Source of the DNA: Bacteroidales bacterium
Lineage (GTDB): Bacteria > Bacteroidota > Bacteroidia > Bacteroidales > P3
Direction of reading: 5' to 3'
Assembly: GCA_017479385.1 (NCBI GenBank)
Contig: JAFVCE010000010.1
Location: 1-64,000, forward strand
DNA length: 64,000 nt
The notes beneath the pieces are model-generated. The model was given only the letters and a program-made list of their open reading frames with translations. It did no database searches and was not told where the DNA came from. How positions within the stretch are numbered: position 1 is the first letter of the stretch; every line of letters begins with the position of its first letter. Shown here one piece after another: positions 27,442-36,773 of the stretch. Both the position numbers and the translations under genes were made by a program.

Positions 27442-30400
27442 TCAGAACGAGATGCGAGCTGTTATGCCCCCTTTGGTTGTAGAGTTGTCGTAAGAGCTCG
27501 AGATGTAGGGATGGTTGATGTTGGTTGTGATGAAGGCGCGGAGGGTGATGGCAGTGCTGACGGCATATTCGGCCGAGAGTTCGGCCATCCAAACCTGGTT
27601 GCCCGAGGTTATCTGTCCGCCCAAGGCGGGGTTGTAGCTATTAATTTTGCGGATGTTGGTCTTGTTGCTGGTGTAGGTCAGGTTGAGTTGCAACACGAGG
27701 TCGCTCTTGAGCTTGTGGGTGGTTCCGCCAATCTGCACATCGACAGCCACGTCGCGAAAACGGTAGCCAGTGCCGAAGGTGACTCCATCGCTCGAAGTCT
27801 CGGTGAGCTGGTTGTTCGAGAACGAGAGGGCGAGGTTGCGAGTTTTTTTGACCGAGAAGTTGAGGTTGAAACTATTCACCATATTGAGCGAGAGGCGAAT
27901 AAGGGGGTTGAACTGCTCGCTTATCTGCACAGCGTCCATGGTCATGGGCGGAATGTAGTCGCCCGTGCTGTTGAGCACCGTTTCGAGACCGTAGTCATAG
28001 TCGGTGGCCGAGGCTATTGCCGCGTCGGTATAGAAGTTGCCAACGGTGTAGGTAGACGTGTATTTGTGCGACATTGTGATGTTTGTAAACCACTTCTTGA
28101 GGAACTGAACCTTGTTCAAACCGTTATAGTTTATGGTCCAGTTGGGCAGTGGTAGCTTTAGGAACGGCGAGAAAGCCTGGGCTGCAGGGTCGTGGCCGAG
28201 GTAGGTAGCCAAGAACGAGGTGAGGAGCACCGACTGACTGTTGCCGCTATAGCCTGCCGGGTAGAGCTGGCCGTTCATCGTGTCGAGCACTTGCTGCGAG
28301 GTGTAGGGGTCGGGGTTGAGGCTGGCCAAGCGGTTGGCCACGACGGTGCGGTTATCTAGAAAGCGCTGGAAAAGCTCCTCGCTGTTGGCAAAAGCAGTAG
28401 CAAAACTCCAGATGGTGGTATTATACGAGCCGGTCATGATGCGAGACAGGGGTCCGTCGACACGGCCCAAGTCGTTCATATACTTATAATAATACGATTC
28501 GCGCGAGGTGTAGTTCTGTGTAGCGTTGAGCTTGATAGAGAAGTCGCGTATTGGCTCAACCGTGGCGGTGGCCGAGAAGACTCGGTTGGCTGTTAGCTCG
28601 TGAGGCGAGTTGAACAACGTGTCGCTCGACAGTAGGTCGTGGTACAGCAGGCTTTCGGCCACGTCGGTGTCGAAGCCCAAAACGTAGCCCAAGCCAGGCG
28701 ACCAGCTGGTGCGTGGGTCGAGGCCGACAAGCATTGGTTCGCCCAAGTAGCCAGGCAGATGCGAACCACTGGTAGAGTTATAGTTCAAGTTAACATCCTT
28801 AACACTCGAGACCAGTCGCAACCCGAAGTAGGCAACGTTCTTGAGCGTTTCGAGCATCTTGGCGTGGCGTAACGAGTCGGCGTTTGCAGTCGAGTCTACG
28901 GCTTTCTTTGGTTGCTGCTTGGGCTGTGGCAAACGGGGGTTGCGGCCGTTGGTCGGGGTTTGTGTTGCGTAGGCTTTCTTGAGCAAAGGTATCTTGTTAT
29001 AGAGCGTCTGAAAGTTGGCCGAGAGCGAGGTTTGCATGGTTGTCGAGTTCTGCATAGAGCCACCCATCGTGGCCAGTGCAGGCGTGGTCCCTTCATACTT
29101 ATATGTAGTGCGGTAGGTAAAGGGCATTTGAACAAAATCGAGATACGGCAGCTTGTTGATTGGCAGGTTCCAAGTGAGGTTGACTGCCTGCTGGAAGTCT
29201 TGCATGGTGCCACCACGCGAGAGCGAATGCCAAATCGAGTCGCTCGCCGAGCCAGAGTTGATTGGGCCGATTGGCTCGTCGATTCGGGCGTTGGCATTGG
29301 CCGAATAGGTGATGTGTATGCTGCGGGCAAGGTCGTACTGCACCCCATAGTTGCGTTGCCAAGTGAATTGTTTGAAGTATGTCGGCTTGAGTATGACGAG
29401 TGCTGCACTCTTGTTGCGAAGCATGGTCTCCTCGTAGTCGCGATAGACCTCGGTGCTGAACGAGACGTTCTTGGGTAGATAGTAGAAGTTTATGTCTTTA
29501 ATCAGCTTCAAATTATTGTTGTTGAAGAGTTTAACCTTGTCGAACGGACGAATGTTCTTTGGCGAAGTGGGCGAGAAATTATACTGCAAACTGCCACGAT
29601 GTTGGTCTTTGTGGTAGTAGGCTGTTTCGTCGTCGGAAGAGCGTTCTCGGCTGTATGCATACGACATGGTGAAGTTCTCAACATCGTAGAAGTGTGGCGT
29701 CAGCGACTTGGTGCTAATGCGGTCCTTGCGGATGTTGGTAAAGGTGAGGTTGGTGGCCGACTTCTGCTTCTGCGTCATACTGCGCACACTGTCGCGGTCG
29801 TCGACAGAGGTATAGGTCTTCAGGTCGTCGGCAAGCAACACGTCGGGGTCGTATGGGTTATATTCTGGACTGCCAATCTCTTTGTTATAGTCGAGATACA
29901 TGGGCAGATGTACGCCCCACGACTCGGGCAAGAACTTGCCGAGCTCCATGTCGAGGGTGGTCTGGAAGTTGAAGCTGTTGACGAGGTCTACCTTCGACAG
30001 GTGGTCTTCGAGATTGCCAAAACCCGACGAAGAGTAGGCCGTGTAGAGCGACAGGTTGCCGAGGTCGGCCAGATTGGTTCTTGCCAAAGCCATGGCAGCC
30101 CAGCCACCGCGGTTGATGTAGTCGGCCAAGCGCAACTCGTTGACCCACACTATGGCCGACTTGGGCAGCATATTATTGCCGTCGTTCAGGCTCTTCTTCT
30201 TCGGGTTGCGGACGCCTATCATTATCACCTTAACCTTACCCAAGTTGGGCGAACCAAGCACAGAATATTTGCAGCCTTCGATGTTTTCGGTGTAGAGCAT
30301 GACCGACGATACGTTGCCTCCACTGCGAGCCTGACGGTTACGGTTGGTCTTGATTTCGACAAACTTCTGGAGGTCGATGTCTACATTATTTTCGGTGGGC

Positions 30401-33400
30401 CAGATGGCCTCGCGACTGTCGGCAGAGGTGTACCACGGAGTTAGTTTCAGCGGCAGCTCGTATTCGTAATAGTTATTGGTATAGTCGCTGCCAAGGCGCA
30501 CAAAGAGCGCAAGGTCGTCGTCGTCGAGATTATCGGTGGCATACTTCTTCTCGGCGTGTGCATACATTCGCAACGAGCCATAGTGACGCAGGTCGTAGCT
30601 CGAATTGCGATAGATGGCACGGGCGTCGCCGGTGTTGAGGTTATCGATATCGAGCGAGACGGCTTGTTCGTTGAGTTTGGTAAAAGCCGACGAGGATGTA
30701 TACCACGACTCGCGGTACACCCCCGGGGGCAGGACGTAGGGTACAGGCTGGCGACTGCCGTTCTCCTCGATACTGACTGTGGAGATAGAGAAGGAAGTGT
30801 TGGCGTCGCCACCGGTCTGGTAATCGCCTGGTTGGAGGAGGTCTTCGCTATACTTACGCCAAGTGGAATAGACCAAATCGAGTGTGGCGAAACGCAGAAT
30901 GATTGGCTCCGAAAACTGGCTGAGGAACATACGGATAAAGCGTATAGACTGGTAACCGTTGACCTTGCCCACCGTCTGGTCTGGCTCGCGGATGGGTATG
31001 CGGAACTGATACCACTTGCAAGTAGTGGTCTGACCGTTACGCAGTTGCACGCTCGACTCCTGGATGTCGACAATATGGTTCTCGCCAATCTGCATCTTGT
31101 CGGGCGAGAGATTGATGACGTATTGGTAATAGTTTTCGGCCTCGCTGAGGGTATTGTCGTTGTTTATGTCTTCGACGTCGGGGTAAGAGGTAGCCGAGGT
31201 GTTGACTCCGCTGCTGTTGTCGCTATCGCTATTGACTGGCGAGTTGCCTTCGGGATTGTTGTAATATTTGTAACGCTCCACGATACCGGCACCGATTTCG
31301 TCATAATAGTTGCTTGCATAGTGGCGGAAATCGTCGCTCGACGGGTCCGAACTTGCTTGTTGATACGACCCTGACCCGACCCCAAAACGGTCGGCTATGG
31401 CCTGAACATAGTCGGCAAAAAACGACTGCTCGTCATCCATGCCGTGGGTAGAGCTGAGACCGTCGTAGCCAATATCTTGGTATTTGCGGGCAGTTTCGTC
31501 GTTATCGAAGGCGTTGACCATGGGTTGCGTATTAGGCACACGGCCCCAGATAGTGGTATCCACGCCGAGCACATCGTCGGTCGGAGGCAGGCCGTTTTCG
31601 AAACTTTTTCGACCGTCGCGCAAAATATCCTCGCTCACGTCGCCGAGGTTGATGTAGAACTTACCGCCCGTATGGTTTGGATTTTCTATAAAGGGGTCCA
31701 TGAGCCAAAACTCGATAGTTTCGATGTTCTGTGTCTCAAAATCTGTATAATCCAGTTTGCGCATAATGCCAGCCCAACGCGACTGAGGATTGTTAAGGTT
31801 GCCGTCGGCGTCGACGCCTGCGCTGTATGGGCCAGGTGCCACATCGTAGTTGTACGGTCCGCGCTCCGACGGATAGTAGGCCAAGTTTAGGTCGTAGATA
31901 ATGGTCGGTGTGTTAGCTGCAATTTCCTTGTTTGGGAAGACCTCTTGCTCGTATACGCGGCGCGCATATGGCCGAGAAATCTCATCATCGTCAATGCCTG
32001 TAAATCGATTGTTTCGTTCGTAGAAACGATTATCTACGCGGTACCAGGCCATGTGTGCTCTGTTGTAGCCATAGGCAAGGCCTGTACCTGGCGCCGTTTC
32101 GGGGAACATGGGGAGCGTGGTAGCATAATCTTGTGGCGTACTGGCCAAATGCCAAAAGTTGGTACCGCGGAGGTCGATGCTGCTTTCCGCGCCCTCAAAG
32201 TCGTCGATATACGACACGTTGCCCTCGGCCATACCAGTGCGGCTCATGCCGGGGATGAAGTGCGCAAATTCGGCCGTGAGCGAGAGGGTAGACGGGGCTT
32301 TGGTTTGAATGCCTGGCAGGAGGTCTACAGCTTTGGTTATCCATGGCACCTCGTGCCTATAGGTAAGGTCCAAGCCCCAAATTGAGTTGCTCGTGGGCTC
32401 GTCGCCAAAGTTATTTTTTTGCGTCAGAGGCTGCTCCGAAAGGCTCATAAACGTACCTCCGACATTGAAGTCGGGTTCAACTTCGTAATTCAGATGTAGG
32501 CCGAGCATTGTCTTGGTCATCATGCTGAACGAATTGTTCTCGCTACTGACACTGATGGGGGTTCCGCTCGAGAGTATGCTTTCGTTGATTATGCGCACGG
32601 TTCCCATGGTGTAATCTACGGTGTAGTCTACATTTTCGATAAGCGGCACACCGCCAGCTGTCACCGTAACCGAACCTTGAGCCACGCTGTAGCCGAGCGA
32701 TATTTCGCCACTGACGGTTGTGGTGTAGTAGCCTTCGAGGTAGAATTTATTTTTGTCGGCATATTGTTGCGCCAGTGTTTGCGTCATTGTGTAGAGCGAG
32801 TCGAAACAGTAGATGTTGGCGAACTCGTCGTTGTTCAAAATGGCACGTAAATCCTTACCGAATGGTTCAACGTAAGGGAAAAACACTCGACCTGTGGTAG
32901 ACTGAATGAGGCCACCTTTGTAGGCTGCGCTGTCGAACCAGTCGAACACGCCGTCGGCATAATAGTAACTTTGCGAAGCGTCCATACGGTCGAGGCCAAA
33001 AACCTCAATGAGCGGAGTGCCCTCCTTGGGGCCTTCTGTGAAGTAGCCTATCCCAACACCACCCTCACTGCTTTCGTACAGGACATTGAGGCGGAAACCA
33101 TCTTGGCTCAACTGGCTACTTTTCAGGAAGTATACGTTCTTCATCATCAGGCGCCATAGTGGGCCGTGGGTATCGACAGTGGTACTCTTTAACAACTTGA
33201 CTATCAGTGTATTGGGGTCGTTTATACCGTCGGTGGTCAGTTCGCCGACTTGATAGACATTGGTGTCGCCAACAATTTGGTATTGGAAAGCGACGGCCAA
33301 CACTTGGTCGTTGCTCAGCGGCTGGTTGAGGGTAATGAAGCCCAGTTGACGGTTGAAAGTGTACTCGCTGGGGTTGAGCAGGCGGGCGCTTTCGATTTTT

Positions 33401-34620
33401 TCGTAGTCGGTGGCGTTCTCGAAACCGAGTCCCTGCATATACTCGGTGGTGCTGTTAATACTGCGCACAGCTTGCGTGTTGATGAGTTGCAGGAGGTTGT
33501 TGCTTTGGTTCGAAGGGAGAGTTCGGCCGGTGCCGGAAACGCGACGGTTCGACGGGTTCGCCTCGCCCAAATCGGTAAGTGCCAGCAGGTTACGATTTTG
33601 CGTAACCGCAGCTCCGACATTGGTTCGCCACACTTCGAGGCGTATTATCTTGATGTTAGAATTGACTATCGGGAGGGTCGCCATAGCGGTGTTGTAGTTG
33701 TCGTAGAAGTACTGCGCTATGAAGTAGTGGCGGTTTTCTTCGTACTCGTCGGCACGAATTTCGAACTCGTGGCTGCTGGCTCCGCCTTTGACCTGCATAT
33801 TCTCGGTGCTGGTTTGTTTTTGCGACCAAAGAGCATCGACAGAGAATTTGCCGAACTTGAGTTTGGTGTGGAAGCCCATCAACTGCTGACTGCCCTGGAT
33901 GAGAGTGGTGTTGAGCGGGAAGGAAATGTTGCCCACCTCGATTAGTTGCAGGATGTCGTCCTCCTTGCCTTCATGGCGAAGCTTGATTTGGTTCTCGAAA
34001 TCGAAGGTTGCCAGGTTGTTGTAGTTGACATCGAAGTCGAGGAGGTCGCCCAGTTTGACGTTGAGGTTTAGTTGGACGTTGGCGTCGAAGTCGAAGTTGA
34101 CGTAGCTGCGCCTATTGAGGTCGAGCGAAGGGTTGTCGCGATAGTTGTGGATGAGCTGGAAGGTGAGTTCGACGCTGCCACTGGGTGATATTTTTGGTTC
34201 GATGTTACCACCCATGATGCCTTCGATTTTGCGACTGATTTCGCTAAAGCCCGGAATTTTGTCCAAGAAACCTTGCTCCTCGTCCGAACCGTTGTCGGCC
34301 GCGATTTTTTCGTTCCAATATTTATTCATCAGCTGGTCCATCTGCCAGTCTTGATATTCTTGGAACGAGAGGTAGTCGCGACTGAGAACAGTCTCGCCCA
34401 CTTTGGTAATGCGGACATAGGTGCCCGACTGCTCGTCGTACTCTACCGAGGTCGTGATGCCCTGTGGCGTGTAGCCACTGCCCATTTGTTGGAACTGCGA
34501 AGTGTCGGTTTGCGCCTCGACCACGGCCGACGACAAGAGCAACACCAACGCCACCATGAGCGCACAGATGAGGGTGCGCAGGGGCGATTTGGGGGTGGAT
34601 TGGAGTCGGGTTGAGGTCAT
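27442..34620 (-). CDS. sprA: T9SS outer-membrane translocon SprA/Sov
   Basis: At 2392 residues this is the largest gene in the window. It encodes the SprA (Sov in Porphyromonas) giant beta-barrel that forms the type IX secretion channel. The signal peptide (residues 1-36, ending SSAVVEA) is followed by a SprA-type N-terminal region (QGITTSVEYDEQSGTYV, SFQEYQDWQMDQ) and a very long strand-rich barrel domain ending in ITARISF. The terminal Phe is usual for BAM-inserted barrels. It should export the sorting-domain cargo proteins encoded nearby. The ATG lies inside a degenerate unit of the 11-nt array upstream. An in-frame TAA four codons earlier rules out a longer start. The ruvA-sprA order is one I recall from other Bacteroidetes. 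Confidence 0.95.
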   Translation of the reverse strand: MTSTRLQSTPKSPLRTLICALMVALVLLLSSAVVEAQTDTSQFQQMGSGYTPQGITTSVEYDEQSGTYVRITKVGETVLSRDYLSFQEYQDWQMDQLMNKYWNEKIAADNGSDEEQGFLDKIPGFSEISRKIEGIMGGNIEPKISPSGSVELTFQLIHNYRDNPSLDLNRRSYVNFDFDANVQLNLNVKLGDLLDFDVNYNNLATFDFENQIKLRHEGKEDDILQLIEVGNISFPLNTTLIQGSQQLMGFHTKLKFGKFSVDALWSQKQTSTENMQVKGGASSHEFEIRADEYEENRHYFIAQYFYDNYNTAMATLPIVNSNIKIIRLEVWRTNVGAAVTQNRNLLALTDLGEANPSNRRVSGTGRTLPSNQSNNLLQLINTQAVRSINSTTEYMQGLGFENATDYEKIESARLLNPSEYTFNRQLGFITLNQPLSNDQVLAVAFQYQIVGDTNVYQVGELTTDGINDPNTLIVKLLKSTTVDTHGPLWRLMMKNVYFLKSSQLSQDGFRLNVLYESSEGGVGIGYFTEGPKEGTPLIEVFGLDRMDASQSYYYADGVFDWFDSAAYKGGLIQSTTGRVFFPYVEPFGKDLRAILNNDEFANIYCFDSLYTMTQTLAQQYADKNKFYLEGYYTTTVSGEISLGYSVAQGSVTVTAGGVPLIENVDYTVDYTMGTVRIINESILSSGTPISVSSENNSFSMMTKTMLGLHLNYEVEPDFNVGGTFMSLSEQPLTQKNNFGDEPTSNSIWGLDLTYRHEVPWITKAVDLLPGIQTKAPSTLSLTAEFAHFIPGMSRTGMAEGNVSYIDDFEGAESSIDLRGTNFWHLASTPQDYATTLPMFPETAPGTGLAYGYNRAHMAWYRVDNRFYERNNRFTGIDDDEISRPYARRVYEQEVFPNKEIAANTPTIIYDLNLAYYPSERGPYNYDVAPGPYSAGVDADGNLNNPQSRWAGIMRKLDYTDFETQNIETIEFWLMDPFIENPNHTGGKFYINLGDVSEDILRDGRKSFENGLPPTDDVLGVDTTIWGRVPNTQPMVNAFDNDETARKYQDIGYDGLSSTHGMDDEQSFFADYVQAIADRFGVGSGSYQQASSDPSSDDFRHYASNYYDEIGAGIVERYKYYNNPEGNSPVNSDSDNSSGVNTSATSYPDVEDINNDNTLSEAENYYQYVINLSPDKMQIGENHIVDIQESSVQLRNGQTTTCKWYQFRIPIREPDQTVGKVNGYQSIRFIRMFLSQFSEPIILRFATLDLVYSTWRKYSEDLLQPGDYQTGGDANTSFSISTVSIEENGSRQPVPYVLPPGVYRESWYTSSSAFTKLNEQAVSLDIDNLNTGDARAIYRNSSYDLRHYGSLRMYAHAEKKYATDNLDDDDLALFVRLGSDYTNNYYEYELPLKLTPWYTSADSREAIWPTENNVDIDLQKFVEIKTNRNRQARSGGNVSSVMLYTENIEGCKYSVLGSPNLGKVKVIMIGVRNPKKKSLNDGNNMLPKSAIVWVNELRLADYINRGGWAAMALARTNLADLGNLSLYTAYSSSGFGNLEDHLSKVDLVNSFNFQTTLDMELGKFLPESWGVHLPMYLDYNKEIGSPEYNPYDPDVLLADDLKTYTSVDDRDSVRSMTQKQKSATNLTFTNIRKDRISTKSLTPHFYDVENFTMSYAYSRERSSDDETAYYHKDQHRGSLQYNFSPTSPKNIRPFDKVKLFNNNNLKLIKDINFYYLPKNVSFSTEVYRDYEETMLRNKSAALVILKPTYFKQFTWQRNYGVQYDLARSIHITYSANANARIDEPIGPINSGSASDSIWHSLSRGGTMQDFQQAVNLTWNLPINKLPYLDFVQMPFTYRTTYKYEGTTPALATMGGSMQNSTTMQTSLSANFQTLYNKIPLLKKAYATQTPTNGRNPRLPQPKQQPKKAVDSTANADSLRHAKMLETLKNVAYFGLRLVSSVKDVNLNYNSTSGSHLPGYLGEPMLVGLDPRTSWSPGLGYVLGFDTDVAESLLYHDLLSSDTLFNSPHELTANRVFSATATVEPIRDFSIKLNATQNYTSRESYYYKYMNDLGRVDGPLSRIMTGSYNTTIWSFATAFANSEELFQRFLDNRTVVANRLASLNPDPYTSQQVLDTMNGQLYPAGYSGNSQSVLLTSFLATYLGHDPAAQAFSPFLKLPLPNWTINYNGLNKVQFLKKWFTNITMSHKYTSTYTVGNFYTDAAIASATDYDYGLETVLNSTGDYIPPMTMDAVQISEQFNPLIRLSLNMVNSFNLNFSVKKTRNLALSFSNNQLTETSSDGVTFGTGYRFRDVAVDVQIGGTTHKLKSDLVLQLNLTYTSNKTNIRKINSYNPALGGQITSGNQVWMAELSAEYAVSTAITLRAFITTNINHPYISSSYDNSTTKGGITARISF

Positions 34621-34784
34621 GCTAAGGTCGAGTTAAGGTCGGGTTAAGGTCGGGTTGAGGTCGGGTTGAGGTCGGGTTAAGGTCGGGTTAAGGTCGGGTT
34701 GAGGTCGGGTTAAGGTCGGGTTAAGGTCGGGTTGAGGTCGGGTTAAGGTCGGGTTGAGGTCGGGTTGAGGTCGGGTTGAGGTCG
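34602..34784 (+). repeat. 11-nt tandem array between ruvA and sprA
   Basis: The plus strand shows units of AAGGTCGGGTT or GAGGTCGGGTT repeated head to tail: 14 full units and one partial from 34624 to 34784. Two degenerate units (34602-34612, 34613-34623) run into the first codons of sprA. The other strand reads CCCGACCTTAA or CCCGACCTCAA, the same unit as the core of the dispersed repeats. The array is transcribed with the operon. The 11-nt period puts stop codons in all frames, so no protein can be made through it. It fills the whole ruvA-sprA gap. Confidence 0.95.
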
Positions 34785-34788
34785 AAGG

Positions 34789-35391
34789 TTATAGGCGCTT
34801 GAGGGCTTCTTTGATTATCTCCTCTACGGTCATGGGTTGACCGCTGTCGGTGGTCCACTTGCCGGCAGCGAGCACTTTGTCGACCGCTGTCTTGGGGAAG
34901 CCGAGCATGGTGAGAGCCACGGCGGCCTCTTCTTGCTGCTGCGACGACGAGGGGGCTGCGTTGCCAGCTGCAGCACGGAGCTCGGGTGCACCCACCTTGT
35001 CGGCCAGCTCGAGGGCTATGCGCTGTGCCGTCTTGGCTCCTATTCCTTTTATTTTCTGTATCTTCTTGATTTCTTGGGCAGCGATGGCGGCGGTTAGTTC
35101 GTCGACCGTCATCGACGAGAGCATGACCCTCGCAGTTTGCACTCCAACGCCGCTCACCTCGATGAGGAGGCGGAAGAGCGAGCGCTCGGCCTCGTCGGCA
35201 AAGCCGTAGAGCAGGTGAGCATCGTCGCGTATCACCTCGTGTACCAGCAGTTTCACCTCCTGCGCGGGCGAGGCGTTGATGGTTTGATAGGTGTTGAGGC
35301 TGATTTCGAGCAGGTAGCCCACACCGCCACAGTCGACGACGGCGCGAGTGGGTTCGAGGGTTGAAAGATGGCCTGCAATGTATTCGTACAT
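34789..35391 (-). CDS. ruvA: Holliday-junction DNA helicase subunit RuvA
   Basis: RuvA tetramers bind Holliday junctions and load the RuvB motor. Start at the ATG of MYEYIAGHLSTLEPTRAVVDC, giving 200 residues, the usual size. The three family domains are visible: an OB-fold (1-65), tandem helix-hairpin-helix motifs (FRLLIEVSGVGVQTARVML and IKKIQKIKGIGAKTAQRIALEL, ~75-130), and after a Ser/Gln-rich linker the C-terminal RuvB-binding domain (EEAAVALTMLGFPKTAVDKVL). The frame is open 76 codons further upstream, but that part has no family similarity. The stop is 4 bp from the edge of the 11-nt array. Confidence 0.96.
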   Translation of the reverse strand: MYEYIAGHLSTLEPTRAVVDCGGVGYLLEISLNTYQTINASPAQEVKLLVHEVIRDDAHLLYGFADEAERSLFRLLIEVSGVGVQTARVMLSSMTVDELTAAIAAQEIKKIQKIKGIGAKTAQRIALELADKVGAPELRAAAGNAAPSSSQQQEEAAVALTMLGFPKTAVDKVLAAGKWTTDSGQPMTVEEIIKEALKRL

Positions 35392-35414
35392 AATTGGTTT
35401 CGCTGTTTTTGTGG

Positions 35415-36746
35415 TTAATCGTTGAATTGGTAGCCTATGCCCGCGGCCGGCGAACCATCCTGCAGGTGGAAGTCCTCTTCGTCGGGGTCGACAAAGAGCG
35501 GGTCGTCGTTCCATGAGCCGCCTTTGACGATGGAGTGAACAAAGCGGTAGTTGAAGTCGCTCAATCCGCAGTCGTCGAGGCGCACCTCGGTTCGGTCGTA
35601 TGAACCATATATTATACAATCGGTAAAGGTAGCCTCGGTGAGGTTGCGTGGCACAACGTTGCCCTCTGCCGAGAGATACCAGTTGTTGAGTATCACGCCC
35701 TCGCAGTTGCGCGAAGCGTAGCGCCAGTAGTTGGCAAAGGTAGACTGGGCAAAGGTGTATCGGCCACCCATTTGGAGGGCCAAAGTGGCTGTGCCACAGG
35801 TATGAATAAGCACGTTGGTTCCTTCAATCCAAGCACCGCGCCCCAGCAAGCCGCCGTCGGAGCAGTGGCGCACTTCGGCGTTCGATATGCGGAGCGTGGG
35901 GCTGAAGTTGACGTTGGTATCGGCCACGATGCCGATGGTGCTGTTTTCGACGAGCACGTGGTCCATCACGTTGTCGCGGCTGCCAGCCATGAGGTGAATG
36001 TAGCCCCATTGTCCGGGCAGGTAGTCGTACCAGCCATCGTGGCGTAGCGAGCTGAAGACGACCGGCTGGTCGGCGCTGCCTTGCGCCACGAGCGAAGCTC
36101 CGTCGATTACCATGAGGTAACTTTCGGGGGCAAAATAAAGTTCGTCACCAGCTTGCAGGTTGAGCACCTGGAGCGAGTCGACGCACGCAATGCCAAAGAT
36201 GACGTGCGGACGCTGATGGTCCCACGTGGCACAATCGAGGGCATAGGCGCGACCGACGCTGTCGGGCAGGTGATACACCGCGTTGCGACCCCAAGCCAGC
36301 AACGGCAACGACTGCGACGAGCCACCTTTATAAGTAAACTCGACAGCGTCGTCGTCGACCACAAAGGGCGAAAGTTGGTCGTTAGGGTCTATGTTGGCAT
36401 GAACAAAAATAAAAATACTGTCGCCAGCCGCAAGCTCCACATTGCGAGCCACGAGCGAGGTGTCGCCGTCGACATTGAGGCGGAAACGGCTCGAACGGCC
36501 TTTTTTTAAAGTGACCGAGGTGATGAGGACATCGTCGTGGTGGGGATTATAGACCTTGAACCTGCGCGTTGTCGACCCCATGGTGGTAAACACCGTGTCG
36601 AAGGTAAGTGTATCGCAGTCGAACTGCAGTTTCAGACCGCTATCTTGCAGATACACAGGCTCGTTGGTGCAAGCCGTTGGCATCAACTGCAACACTACTG
36701 CCACCAAGATGGCGAGCACGATTGAGGTTGTTTTGTTCAATTTCAC
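35415..36746 (-). CDS. Probable parallel beta-helix lipoprotein
   Basis: A 443-residue exported protein. The N-terminal hydrophobic segment ends in MPTAC, so lipid modification at Cys26 is likely, though the lipobox is not ideal. Residues ~30-140 look like a beta-sandwich (DTVFTTMGSTTRRFKVYNP). The rest has the repeating short-strand pattern of a right-handed parallel beta-helix (VVFSSLRHDGW, VLVENSTIGIVADTNV, TDCIIYGSYD). Such folds often bind or cleave polysaccharide, but I see no catalytic residues. The start is GTG, because no ATG fits. A perfect 14-bp palindrome (36746-36759) overlaps the start codon. It lies between the M64 peptidase gene and ruvA in the sprA operon. Confidence 0.8.
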   Translation of the reverse strand: MKLNKTTSIVLAILVAVVLQLMPTACTNEPVYLQDSGLKLQFDCDTLTFDTVFTTMGSTTRRFKVYNPHHDDVLITSVTLKKGRSSRFRLNVDGDTSLVARNVELAAGDSIFIFVHANIDPNDQLSPFVVDDDAVEFTYKGGSSQSLPLLAWGRNAVYHLPDSVGRAYALDCATWDHQRPHVIFGIACVDSLQVLNLQAGDELYFAPESYLMVIDGASLVAQGSADQPVVFSSLRHDGWYDYLPGQWGYIHLMAGSRDNVMDHVLVENSTIGIVADTNVNFSPTLRISNAEVRHCSDGGLLGRGAWIEGTNVLIHTCGTATLALQMGGRYTFAQSTFANYWRYASRNCEGVILNNWYLSAEGNVVPRNLTEATFTDCIIYGSYDRTEVRLDDCGLSDFNYRFVHSIVKGGSWNDDPLFVDPDEEDFHLQDGSPAAGIGYQFND

Positions 36747-36773
36747 GTTATATATAACGCAGAAATTGAAATA

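Noticed and set aside
26755-28155. 466-codon plus-strand frame over the TPR and sprA genes
   Set aside because: Shadow frame. The TPR and SprA reading frames on the minus strand are convincing.
34602-34784. Array as a CRISPR
   Set aside because: Units are 11 nt and directly joined, with no unique spacers and no cas genes nearby.
34602-34784. Array as origin iterons
   Set aside because: No dnaA, rep or parAB gene and no DnaA-box cluster in the window. The array sits inside an operon. It cannot be excluded, but nothing supports it.
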